Assembly: GCA_029948255.1 (NCBI GenBank) | Contig: JALIZF010001938.1 | Location: 1,051,501-1,115,500, forward strand | Source: Telmatactis stephensoni | Taxonomy: Eukaryota; Cnidaria; Anthozoa; Actiniaria; Isophelliidae | Direction of reading: 5' to 3' | DNA: 64,000 nucleotides | Part shown: positions 32,542 through 43,250 of the stretch, piece after piece | Position numbering within the stretch: the first letter of the stretch is position 1 | Layout: every line of letters starts with the position of its first letter | Program-made: the position numbers and the translations under genes | The notes under the pieces: model-generated | The model's database searches: none | Seen by the model: the letters and a program-made list of their open reading frames with translations, nothing else | Told to the model about the DNA's origin: nothing

Positions 32542-32635
32542 GCCTCCTCAGCAGGCAACTGTTCGCTTTTTCGCTTTGGGCCTCCTGTGTTAAAATTTCG
32601 CACAGGAAGCCCAAAAGATTGCCTGCAGAGGAGGC
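32542..32635. repeat. gcctcc/gcctgc-type hairpin MITE (copy 5)
   Basis: gcctcctcagcaggcaa is mirrored by ttgcctgcagaggaggc, with TA on each side. It lies ~90 bases past the zinc-finger stop codon, probably in the 3' UTR. Confidence 0.68.
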
Positions 32636-32639
32636 TAGT

Positions 32640-33385
32640 ATGAGACTTGTTTATGAAACCCTGGAAGTAGAGTCAAAGAACCAAGGGACTGTTTTGAAGG
32701 ATGTTGGTTATTTCAAGTTGCATTCAAGTACTCTAACTGATATGAACTCGTGATCTTAATCTTATTTTCCTTACAACCATTATCTGTGAAGCATGACCTG
32801 TCAAGTTCAAAGTTTGGTCTGGAAACTAACATTCTCCCAGCCACTTTAGACCATTTATTTGATGTCCATCTGAAGGCATGTTTATTTCAAATCAAACTTG
32901 GAAGTTTACAGGTTGTATTTCAATGATAGCATTGGTAATATGTACCTATTTCAAAAAACTTTGAAGGTCGGAGGTCAGAATTTTTATCTAAGTCTGAATC
33001 TGGATCTCAATCTTAAACCCAATAAAATTGTGAGAATGAGTCTTTTATCTTTAAATATATGTATTAATATGATCCATTCATACTCTATCCCTTTATATTG
33101 TAATTCATTGCAAGTTTGAACCAACAATTTTCCTTTTGTCTCACTCAGATTCAGATTCAGATCTCCGACCATCAGTGATTTTTGAAACCGTTATATATCT
33201 CATTTTTGTTGCTTTGCTGCAGATGAATTCGGGGAGGAGGGGGGGAGGGGGGGAGGGGGAGGGGGGAGGGGGGAGGGGGGGGGGAGGGGCGGTTACCGCA
33301 TTGTAGAAATTTCCTAAAAGTATTGAGAAAAAAAGAACCAAGGAACTATTTTAATTGACACTTCCCTGAAGGGGCTTTTCAGTGA
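32640..33385 (+). other. Downstream flank of the zinc-finger gene, with G-rich tract
   Basis: No open frame recognised. A candidate AATAAA at 33021-33026. At 33231-33297 a run of G3-G10 blocks separated by single A residues has strong G-quadruplex potential on the plus strand. Confidence 0.55.
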
Positions 33386-33389
33386 CAAT

Positions 33390-33612
33390 CACCCCACACT
33401 CACTACCACTACATCTGATATAATCTACATACATCACTCAACTCACATGTTGCGATTTTTGATGACGGAAGAAAAACCGGAGAACCCAGAGAAAAATCAC
33501 TCGTAGCAAGGGAGAGAACAACACATCAAACAAACTCAACTCGTCAGTCACGTCGAACCCGGATCACAGCGGTGAAAGGCGAGCGCTCAATCGCTACGCT
33601 ACCCTTGCCACC
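33390..33612 (-). mobile_element. tRNA-derived SINE
   Basis: The minus strand begins with a tRNA-like head: gtagcgtagcgattgagcgc as A box region and gatccgggttcgacgt as B box. A body follows with tctctgggttctccgg, a kind of conserved central segment seen in animal SINEs. The 3' part ends near 33390. No coding. Confidence 0.65.
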
Positions 33613-34365
33613 CTTTCCATACATGCAAGCACACTGGGATATTTGCCAACTGTTGCCCTCTGCTTCACTTAACTTTACTGTATTAAGTCTTTCTCCTGCC
33701 TTAGTTATGATGGAATGTCCGATGAATGAGCTGGCGTTGTACGACAGTGTTGATTAGGGGCGTTGTTTCTGTTTGCTCGTATTTGTTGGTTTGATATGTG
33801 ATCAGTTCTACTAAAGGTTTTTAGCAATAGAAATTCCCAAATAAGCGTTAGCTTAATAGATTGAGTTAGTAATAGCTAGTATGGATATTGTACCAAATTA
33901 AAGGCGTGATGGTGCGCGCAACGACATCTGTGCATGACTGTTGTGGAAATGGAGTCGATTTCTACGCACAAAGCACTACAGCAATTCGTTGCATAAAACC
34001 ATTGCTGCATGGACAGATTTATCTAATCTAAGGGCTAACAAGATAACCTCTAGTTTATTTAGGCACACCTAACTTAGGCACACCTATCTATGTCTAATTA
34101 TTGAAAACTCTATGTAATCTGAATTTATATTAAAAACTGTTCGTTGTAAATATTAGCAAATCATGTGTGTAAATAAACTGTTTGTTTGCCTTCAAGTGGG
34201 TAATTTTTTGCCTCGTCGGTGGCGCTCTGAGGAAGACGCATTAAAAATTTGTAGATTCAAATGAGAGAATAAAACGATTTTGCAGAATAGCCCTGCCACT
34301 TCAACTATTCAGTCTTCGCGTATCGGCGTGCACGCGTAGATACGTATCCACTACAAATAACGAGG
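33613..34365. other. No gene recognised
   Basis: AT-rich intergenic DNA. The 61-codon plus frame at 33572-33757 overlaps the SINE and is not supported. Confidence 0.4.
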
Positions 34366-34708
34366 GGACCTGGGGGGTTACCCATACGAATACCGCAATC
34401 CCGCATGAAAAATTCGAAAATACCGCACCACACGAAAAATTCGAAATACTACTCCCACGGGACCTCATGCGCAGAAACATGAATCACAGAAACATGAAAT
34501 TTTCTGTCGAGCGCCGGAAACAAAATCCCACATCTCGCATGCAGGGTTCAAAAATACCGCATTACCGCACTTCAAAACGTTTTTTTCCGTAAAACCGCTA
34601 CCGCAGGGTTTGAGAATCCCGAAATACCGCAATTTTTTTTCTAAAATACCGCAATACCGCACAAAGAAATGGTCAATCCCGCAATCCCGCAAACCCCTAG
34701 GACCCCCT
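34366..34708. mobile_element. Element filled with taccgca words
   Basis: ggacctggggggtt at the left roughly mirrors aacccctaggacccc at the right. Between them taccgca, ataccgc and atcccgca recur over ten times, mostly in one orientation. No coding frame. Confidence 0.55.
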
Positions 34709-35239
34709 CAATAACTACTTCGTACATACAGCCATCACGGTTGAGACCCAATACCTCTCGGTCATTTTGACGCGTGCACGCGTATCCACTACTAATCACT
34801 TTCCTGTTACAATATACACAGTTCTGTTATGCCGTTTTCAAAAGACAAAGTTATAATTTACACAAGAACTCAATTCCCCCGCATTTTTAATTTTACGTGT
34901 AGCCATGTTCTGCATGTTACGCCATAACGTGAACGGTAAATTTTCTAAAGAACTGCTCAAAATATCTAAAGCAGAGTTGTCGTCACAGAGGTCTGTTGGA
35001 CTAGCCATTTCCCTGAACGACTTCCCTTCGATGAATTTTTTAAATGTAGGTTTGAATGAGATTGCAACTACAACCCGATGACGTCACTAACATTGTATAC
35101 TGGGCATGTCCTTGAAATCTACGAAATCTAGACCCAACTACCGAGCTGAACTATCGTACACAACAGCTTGAACCTGTGGCTAAAGCCAGGCAACGTTTAA
35201 TTATAATTTATTGGGGCGTTTTGAGAAGTAGGGAGAGGC

Positions 35240-35740
35240 TCAATTGAAATTTTGTTGAAATTTTAGACATTTTCCGTTTGCGGGATTCATGTTTGCAATT
35301 GATTGCTTCATTATAGTAGAGTGTAGCCAGGAAGAGGGGGTTCCATACACGAATTTTGATGTCCAAATGGCTGCTTTGTAACATGTTTGGGATAAGACTT
35401 TAGTGAGCCGGCGCGGAGCGTTGTATATAGCTATTTGCACAACATATGAGCCATTTCGGTCTCCGCTTCTAGGTTCGATGTTTTTGAAAGGGTCGAAATT
35501 TGTGTAAATAGCTATATAGTAAATAAGGCTGCTTTTTGTCGATTTGGTATATTCTTGTCGCTTTTGTATACATGTATACAATCTGAATGGTTCATCTGTA
35601 ACCTGAGCTAGCTTAATTACTCTCGATTTCCGTTCGATCTCAGCGCAGCACTCCATAATTATCTCTTTCAGGGGAATATTTTTATCAAAAAGCTCAGTGA
35701 ATTTATCGTCATTTAGACTTTCCATAAAATCACTTCCCAT
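35240..35740 (-). CDS. Hypothetical protein or first exon
   Basis: A 166-codon ATG frame. The first ~45 residues (MGSDFMESLNDDKFTELFDK...) look like a natural acidic helical N-terminus; after about residue 60 the sequence loses this character. A possible donor (aga|gtaatt) follows codon 40, so this may be a short first exon with the rest being read-through. No domain recognised and no further exon found. Could also be chance. Confidence 0.22.
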   Translation of the reverse strand: MGSDFMESLNDDKFTELFDKNIPLKEIIMECCAEIERKSRVIKLAQVTDEPFRLYTCIQKRQEYTKSTKSSLIYYIAIYTNFDPFKNIEPRSGDRNGSYVVQIAIYNAPRRLTKVLSQTCYKAAIWTSKFVYGTPSSWLHSTIMKQSIANMNPANGKCLKFQQNFN

Positions 35741-35845
35741 AAAAACACTGTATAAAATTACAGCTAGCTAGTGTAAGTGAAATTTTGATAATTCCTTCAA
35801 AAAGCAAAACTTTAAAAACTTTCCTATACCGACCTTAGTGAGATT

Positions 35846-37752
35846 ACGTCGGGATTCGGGAGGATAATAGAGACCTTTAGCATCGCGTTGACCGCAGACG
35901 GCAAACCGCAGGATAGAGTACATTTCGTATGACTGTGAAAACGGCACCGCACGGTCACGACACGGTTATACGGCAGAATTTCGAATGTTTTTATAGATAT
36001 CACAGCACTGACACGGACACGGCACGGCGCGGTCCGTTTCACACTCATACGAAATCTGCTCTACCACGTGACACTGCTCTTGCCGTCACGTTTGCAGTTA
36101 GCGGTTCGCGTTTCAACGTGGAGAGAACCTTCTAGCGGTAAGTGATTTACCTCGAGGTTTTTTGGTACTTTAAATTTTACTAATTCGCGTTTCAAGCTAA
36201 GAATTAGATTTTTATATTTGTCCACTTTGAAAATATGTGTGTTTGATTCAGGAACTAGGCATTATGTATGAATTCTAGACGATTAATGTGAAGTTTGTGC
36301 AAGAACTGGAAAAACAAACATGGCGGCTTGAAACTACAAAACGTGCGCATGTCAAATAAGTATGAAAATTGCAATGTTCGTTTGAATTCTAAAAGACATT
36401 TTTAACCGTATAACCGTGTCATGACCGTGCGGAGCCGTTTTTACAGTCATACGAAATGTACCCTATTAGTACAGTAAAATGGTGCAGAATTGTGCAAATT
36501 TGTGTAACAAGCATAAAATTTGGCATAACGATAGAGGTTAATGACCTGAGTAATTCTAGAGGTGGAGCCACGCCCAGAAATCTATTACTTACATATCGAT
36601 ATTCTTGGAATTAATTATCTCAGAAACAAAGATAAACAGTATCTGATGTTAATGCAAAAGGGTGCAATTAAATAAGGATAGTGATAAGGAAGAGTATGCT
36701 CAGTGATTTTTGATCGACAGCCACGCCCCCTGAATGCTACTTGGAGAACTATAGATATGGAATACATTATATATGTTAATTGATACAAAAGGTTTTCCTC
36801 TTGGGGTGTCCATATGAAATCTTGTACAATAATAAAGGCTTAGTCCCAAAGTAATCCTAGATATGGAGCCACGCCTAAAAACAAGAACTTCCAGTTTTAT
36901 AGCAATGCCGGGAATATATCATTAAATTCTCGAGCAAAATATTCCTTTAATTTTAATTTATAAGCGAGGAAATATCATTCAAAATGTAAACAGCATAAAG
37001 CCACGCCCTAACAGAGTACTTATAGAATTTGAGTTATGGTATAATGTATATCAATTCATATAATAATGTCGATTACTTAAACGAAAAGTGGCGGCAGAAA
37101 GACACTGCAACTATTAATCTGTAAGTACTTTTATAGGGCGTAGCTCTATGCTAATCATATCTTGAATTCATTTATTTTATTACTGCTTTCACTATTACGG
37201 TTATATACTAAAACTAAAGGTATACCTTGCTGATTTTATATAATGATATATTTCATTACTATAATACTGGAAGTACTTGTTTTTAGGCGTGGCTCCATAT
37301 CTAGGATTACTTTAGGCCTAAGCCTTTATCTTTATGCAAGATTTCATATGGACACCCCAAGAGGAAAACCTTTTGTATCAATTACATTTATAATGTATTC
37401 CATAGCTATAGTTCTCCAAGTAGCATTTAGGGGGCGTGGCTCTTAATCAAAAATTACTCAGCATACTCAACCTTATCACTATCCTTCATTACACCTTTTT
37501 GTATTAACATTAGATGCTCTTTATCTGTGTTTCTGAGATAATTAATTCCAAAATATGGATATGTAAGTAATTGATTTCTGGGCGTGGCTCCACATCCAGA
37601 ATTACTCAGAACGTGAACCTCTATCATTGTGTGCAAAATTTCATACTTGTTACACAAATTTGCACAATTCTGCACCATTTTCCAGGACTATATCCTGCGG
37701 TTTGCCGTTTGCGGTCAACGCGATGCTAAAGGTCTCTAATCTCGACGACATT
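35846..37752. mobile_element. Foldback element with ggcgtggct words
   Basis: The left end has gagacctttagcatcgcgtt...gcggtttgccg-type sequence (35866-35914, in reverse) mirrored at 37691-37740, and the symmetry continues inward through gcagaattgtgcaaatttgtg and several gtggctccatat-type segments to a centre near 37070. agccacgcc appears about four times in the left arm and ggcgtggct about four times in the right, ~150 bases apart. A diverged relative lies at 60190-60615. Non-coding. A MITE has inserted in the left arm. Confidence 0.7.
35916..36463. mobile_element. MITE nested in the ggcgtggct foldback
   Basis: Begins gagtacatttcgtatgactg and ends cagtcatacgaaatgtaccc, with TA duplicated (35914-35915, 36464-36465). 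The arms continue over ~55 bp (cggcaccgcacggtcacgac mirrored). The right arm of the host foldback preserves the uninterrupted site, confirming a clean insertion. Confidence 0.78.
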
Positions 37753-38384
37753 GGGGTGGTTGGACACTCTGAAATTGAGCACAATTTTTACAATTTCATG
37801 TATGTTTTTAAAATACTTATATTTAGGCCTCTGTCTGGGCCTTATAATTATATGTACACTGTTCTTGGGCTGCCTGTTCGAGAGATGAGCTTGGGTATCC
37901 TGTGTTTTCACTGGCAGCATTGCATACTGGGATGCCTTGAAAACACGTGATCAGCCAACATGACAAAGAGTGAAGAGGAGTATGTCTTCTTGCTGAGGTT
38001 TATGTACGAAGACTACGAATTATCTATAAGAATATGGTAGTTTACTAATTGTTTTTGGGAAGTACATGTCGGTAAGTGGTTATTAATTGCATCAGTAATG
38101 TTTTGCGTTCCACAATAATATGATTTCATGTCGATAAATCACTCGAGGTAGTGCTTCTGACAGTACAAGGCGAAAAATGGCGCCAAAGTCTGTAGTAGTT
38201 CTGTAGTAGCGCCTTTGTAGTTTAATATTGGGAACTTTTTGCAGCTCCTTTCTTTTCTAGAAAGGTTTTCCATTTCTTTTTTCGGAATTATAAGGGCACT
38301 TAGAGTTTTAAACTGTATGGCATTTGATGGAATGTTTCTTCGTCGCTGCTGAGCTCATTTGGCCTTTGTGGTATTAAAGCAAGT

Positions 38385-38594
38385 TGGCTTCCTATAAGAT
38401 ATCGCATCAACTTCAAGATTCTTATAATAACGTTTAAAGCTATCCATGGTCTTGCTCCTGCGTATATAAAGGATCTCCTGGAAATCAAGACATCAAACTA
38501 CAGCTTGCGGTCAAGTAGCGCCCTGATGCTGAGAGTACTATCAAGTCTAAAGCCACACTGGGGGATCGCTCATTTTTGTGGTTATTGGCTCTAA
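38385..38594 (+). pseudogene. LINE reverse transcriptase C-terminal remnant
   Basis: A ~70-codon open frame reading WLPIRYRINFKI, then FKAIHGLAPAYIKDLL, then YSLRSSSAL. This is the conserved segment after the reverse transcriptase of CR1/L2/Jockey-type LINEs. No start codon; the flanks do not continue the domain. A short relic. Confidence 0.7.
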
Positions 38595-39019
38595 GCCATA
38601 ACCAATATGTCATCGAGTGTGTAAGTAAGTCAGTTACTTTCGGTGAAGCGTTCGGCTTTTACGAACTGAGAACGGAAATATGTCGTTCGCCTCTTGACAT
38701 ATTTTACGCAATTTTTTATTTCGCTTTGATTTTATATCTGGTTTAATATTACCATTTGAGTGAAAAGTAAGGCATTTTTCAATAAATTTGTGTTTTTTTG
38801 GGGTTATGGAATGTCTACGAGACTTCAACGAACAAACTACGAACTCGAGCTACAGTGCCGGTCACGCTTGTCTCCATTTTCGCGATGGCTTGACAACTTG
38901 AACTTGGTAACATGTGGTAAGTAAACGATGTTTGTTCCTTATTTTTTAACAATTTGCATCATTTTTCTGTTATTGGACTGGAATTTGAGTGTTCTATAAT
39001 GTGTTAGGAGTTTGTTTTT
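38595..39019. other. No gene recognised
   Basis: AT-rich sequence between a LINE relic and the left end of the MULE. Confidence 0.4.
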
Positions 39020-40781
39020 ACGCAGTGGCTATTCATACGGTAACCGTACGGCGACTTGTAATTTCTATTCGTACGGACATTCAAATATTTCGATAATTTA
39101 AAGCAATTATTTAAGATACCGATTTTAAACTATCATAACTTTGTTTAAAAGTAGGTAACAATTTGAGAAAGCTTCAACGCTCGAGATTTTATCGTGTAGA
39201 TTTAGCCGAGCACAGAGTACACCAAGACGAAAAGCGACACTTAGAAAAATTTCACCGATTCGAAGACAGTGAAGGTCACTAACTAGCAATGACACTATCT
39301 TATTTAATTAACGGTAGATTTGCCATTTTTAGTTTTTGTTATCGAATTATTTCCATGAACGAATAAAGGCATGTTTTTATAGACGATTTATTCGCATTTC
39401 GGCTCGTAATTAGAAGGAAAAAAACCCTCCGTACGAATAAGTCACGCACGCTATTCATACGGCAGCATTTAAAAACCATGTCTAAACTCAAAGAGGCCTA
39501 AATTCTGTGCAGTCAAACTTTTTCTCAATACTTTTAGCATTGGTTTTAGACACTACGAAAATTGTTTCTGAATGTTCTGGTCCCATTTGGGCTCGATTTG
39601 CAGAGGAAAACTCCATGTCCGTACGAATAAGTCACGCACGCTATTCGTACGGCAGCATTTAAAAACCTTGTCTAAACTCAAAGCGGCCTAAATTCTGTGC
39701 AGTCAAACTTTTTCTCAATACTTTTAGCATTGGTTTTAGACACTACGAAAATTGTTTCTGAATGTTCTGGTCCCATTTGGGCTCGATTTGCAGAGGAAAA
39801 CTCCATGTCCGTACGAATAAGTCACGCACGCTATTCGTACGGCAGCATTTAAAAACCTTGTCTAAACTCAAAGCGGCCTAAATTCTGTGCAGTCAAACTT
39901 TTTCTCAATACTTTTTAGACACTACGAAAATTGTTTCTGAATGTTTTGGTCCCATTTGGGCTCGATTTGCAGAGGAAAACTCCATGTCCGTACGAATAAG
40001 TCACGCACGCTATTCGTACGGCAGCATTTAAAAACCTTGTCTAAACTCAAAGCGGCCTAAATTCTGTGCAGTCAAACTTTTTCTCAATACTTTTAGCATT
40101 GGTTTTAGACACTACGAAAATTGTTTCTGAATGTTTTGGTCCCATTTGGGCTCGATTTGCAGAGGAAAACTCCATGTCCGTACGAATAAGTCACGCACGC
40201 TATTCGTACGGCAGCATTTAAAAACCTTGTCTAAACTCAAAGCGGCCTAAATTCTGTGCAGTCAAACTTTTTCTCAATACTTTTAGCATTGGTTTTAGAC
40301 ACTACGAAAATTGTTTCTGAATGTTCTGGTCCCATTTGGGCTCGATTTGCAGAGGAAAACTCCATGTCCGTACGAATAAGTCACGCACGCTATTCGTACG
40401 GCAGCATTTAAAAACCTTGTCTAAACTCAAAGCGGCCTAAATTCTGTGCAGTCAAACTTTTTCTCAATACTTTAAGCATTGGTTTTAGACACTACGAAAA
40501 TTATTTCTGAATGTTTTGGTCCCATTTGGGCTCGATTTGCAGAGGAAAACTCCATGTCCGTACGAATAAGTCACGCACGCTATTCGTACGGCAGCATTTA
40601 AAAACCTTGTCTAAACTCAAAGCGGCCTAAATTCTGTGCAGTCAAACTTTTTCTCAATACTTTAAGCATTGGTTTTAGACACTACGAAAATTGTTTCTGA
40701 ATGTTCTGGTCCCATTTGGGCTCGATTTGCAGAGGAAAACTCCATGTCCGTACGAATAAGTCACGCACGCTATTCGTACGG
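39020..40781 (+). repeat. Left terminal inverted repeat of the MULE, with 190-bp array
   Basis: Eight copies of the palindrome ccgtacgaata-12 bases-tattcgtacgg start at 39429, 39619, 39809, 39988, 40178, 40368, 40558 and 40748. The spacing is 190 except 179 between the third and fourth, where an 11-bp deletion occurs. The units are nearly identical. Confidence 0.9.
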
Positions 40782-40914
40782 TAATAAACATATATGGTCC
40801 ATATATGGAAGTACACCAGATATACTGCATTTTAATATGGGTTTATTGAAATAACTTGCTATCTGATGAGGTTTTTCATGTGACATTATGTGATGGGGAT
40901 GTGATGTCTTTTCA

Positions 40915-40956
<42 letters not shown>

Positions 40957-42051
40957 TTTATTATTGGTACTTTGGTATTTTCATACATGAGTATAACCCA
41001 ACAATTAAAGAAATAAAAAGAAGAATAACAGATTTCTAAATATGTGAATGTATATCATATAACTAGCTCCAGGTCCGTGATTCAAACCTATATATATGCA
41101 TTGGCAATATATGTTGAGTTGGATATCACTATCTGAAGTTAGTTGTCTTTGTTTACATGAAGATATATATTTAAAGAATTAACAGTAACTGTACGTAATA
41201 TAATAACAATTATACATTCATTTTGTATTCATAACTGACTTAACTAATCTGTAACATTCTAGTAGTTCATGTATATATTGACCACTTATTTTAATTATAT
41301 TTTCGTCCTTCATATTTATTATATATTTAAATAAATTTTGGTAATCAAACGACTCGAACATCGAGTTTGTTTCTAATATTTTGTCTATGAATTGTTTTCT
41401 AATTCTAATAAAATTATTGTTGGAACATTTGAAAAAGTAGTGAAATTCATCACCAATTTCTCTACTTTCACAAATGTCACATTTTCTTTTATCCCTTTCA
41501 ATATTCAAATGTCTCCCCTTTTCAATTGGAAAGTTATGAGCAGACATTCTAAACTTTGAAACGGATGATCGTACTTTAAAATCTCTAATCATATCTAAAT
41601 ATTCCTCAAAATGAGGTTTATGTTTTACTCTTAAAAATAATTCTACTTTTGATTTAATTTCTCCTGATCTTATTCTCTCTGTTTCTTTTTCCCAGTCACT
41701 CATATAAATATATTTAAGAAAAGTACTAAATTGTTTGGTAAATGATTTATCATGAATTTCCATTGAATTAGATTGACCTAATTTTACTAAATACGATAAA
41801 GTAGTATACCAAGAGAAATGTCCACTATCATTCAAATCTTTAGAAACCCGTAATGCTTGTGAAAGAATGGGGTTTTCTTGATGACTAATCAAATGAGTGA
41901 AGAAATTGATCATTGAAATATAGATAGAAATATGTAATGGGAAGCGATTTAGTTCTGCTCTAACTGCTAATGTTGTGGTTTTGGAATTAACGCCAATAAT
42001 CATTTTTTTCAAAGAGTTTAAAAAGTCAAAGAAGTCATATATATGAGTCAT
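40915..42051 (-). mobile_element. 5'-truncated LINE inside the MULE
   Basis: Carries the C-terminal part of a LINE ORF2 and ends at its 3' side in an (AAT)n microsatellite at about 40916-40958, a tail type used by several CR1/L2-like LINEs. It lies between the left array and the transposase gene, so it arrived after the MULE was formed. Confidence 0.72.
41218..42051 (-). pseudogene. LINE ORF2 C-terminal domain
   Basis: A 277-codon open frame without the reverse transcriptase core. It contains the region downstream of reverse transcriptase, with FRMSAHNFPIEKGRH followed by a CCHC-type cluster (KCDICESREIGDEFHYFFKC). These are typical of CR1/L2-like and Jockey-group ORF2 ends. It is a 5'-truncated copy and the start codon is incidental. 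The open frame suggests recent insertion. Confidence 0.75.
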
Positions 42052-42594
42052 TTATAATGTCCATGTGTATATATATTCCAATTTATTCCTTATAATTTAT
42101 ATACTTCTGTGGCTTTCCTTGGCTTCTGTTGATCTGCCAATATCACTTGACTGAAAAACCTCAATATCAATCATAAACAAGCCCTAAGAATACAGATATA
42201 TATATATGTGGAATATTAATTTTTACATTTTTTTTGAAAATATGAATAATCATGTTTCAGGGAAGAAAATGCTGCCCTGTACTATACTGCAGATGCATGC
42301 ACATAAACATGCCAATGACAGTGTTACTGAACCTTGGTTTATAAACACTATGCTGTCTATGCATTATGCATGAGTGTGATGTAAACTACTTATTAAACCA
42401 GCACTAGGTCTGTATGGAGAAACTATCAGACCAATGAGACAGACATAAAAACATTATAGGCACAAACAAAGAAGCATCCACACTCAAAAACGGCCACATG
42501 GGCCAAAAAGTGCACGCCCGATTTTTATGCCGTTCTAATTATTTTTAGAACACATAAAATGACTAACATTATGACAAATTTTAATAGAGTAAAG

Positions 42595-42900
42595 GGGAAG
42601 GGGCCATAACACTTGTATGGAAAGAGCTTGCATAAGGAAAGATGCCTGTAAGGTTAGGCGATAGCTTACCACCTTTACAGATTAGAGGGGGTGGAAGAGG
42701 AAAAGGGGAGTGAGGTCAAGATCCTGTAAGGCTAGACGGATGCCTAGCTCCTCTACAGGGGAAAGGGAGGTTCAGAAGGATTTTAAAGGGGAAGGGACCA
42801 TAGGGCTAGCTGAAAGTCTAGCACCTCTATGGTGCAAGAAAGAGATAATAGAAAGAACCCGCGTGGCTAGGCGAAAGACTAGCTCCTCCACGGGGCAGAA
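42595..42900. ncRNA. Cluster of four related hairpins with covarying stems
   Basis: Hairpins start near 42646, 42724, 42798 and 42858. Each has an outer stem (ctgta/tacag; cctgta/tacagg; ccatag/ctatgg; cgtgg/ccacg), an inner ctag/ctag stem (first copy imperfect), an 8-nt loop and an asymmetric bulge. Outer stems change in compensating ways between copies while the inner stem stays fixed. Purine-rich linkers separate them. A simpler ccata/tatgg pair at 42604-42620 may be a fifth. They lie ~350 bases past the transposase stop. I know no named family that matches; function unknown. Confidence 0.5.
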
Positions 42901-43069
42901 AAGTTTCCTTATTAAGAGCAGCACATGTTCCAGGCAAATGCAAAATGGAAGGGCTGTGCCAGTACAGTCATCAAAGAACACCAGCATACCCAGAAACACA
43001 CACTCTAAGCTAATGCCACTTAAGAAAAGCAAATAAATATTACATAATATATCCAATATTAGTTTCACG

Positions 43070-43203
43070 AAATATCCATACCCTCATTACCCACATCCTC
43101 TGGAATTTCTATTTTTCCGTACAAACTCTGTAATTTTGTTTTCTCTCGGACCCCCTCCCCTCCAGAATTTCATATTCCCTCTATAACAGGGTATGGATAT
43201 TTT
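43070..43203. repeat. Small inverted repeat downstream of the transposase stop
   Basis: gaaatatccataccct is mirrored by agggtatggatatttt, with a ~100-base C/T-rich interior. Lies just past the 3' end of the MULE coding region. Confidence 0.5.
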
Positions 43204-43250
43204 CTGGAACTATGGTACACATGCAGGTGGCTTCAGTGACTATCTAATAC

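Noticed and set aside
35916..36135. Overlapping short frames on both strands
   Set aside because: They follow the inverted repeat of a MITE and have no protein-like conservation.
39429..40781. Regularly spaced identical repeats that superficially resemble a CRISPR array
   Set aside because: The 190-bp period, identical 'spacers', presence inside inverted transposon ends and the eukaryotic context rule this out.
42710..43036. 108-codon plus-strand frame over the hairpin cluster
   Set aside because: Starts with a non-ATG codon and only reflects the Ser/Arg-rich reading of the hairpins and purine linkers.
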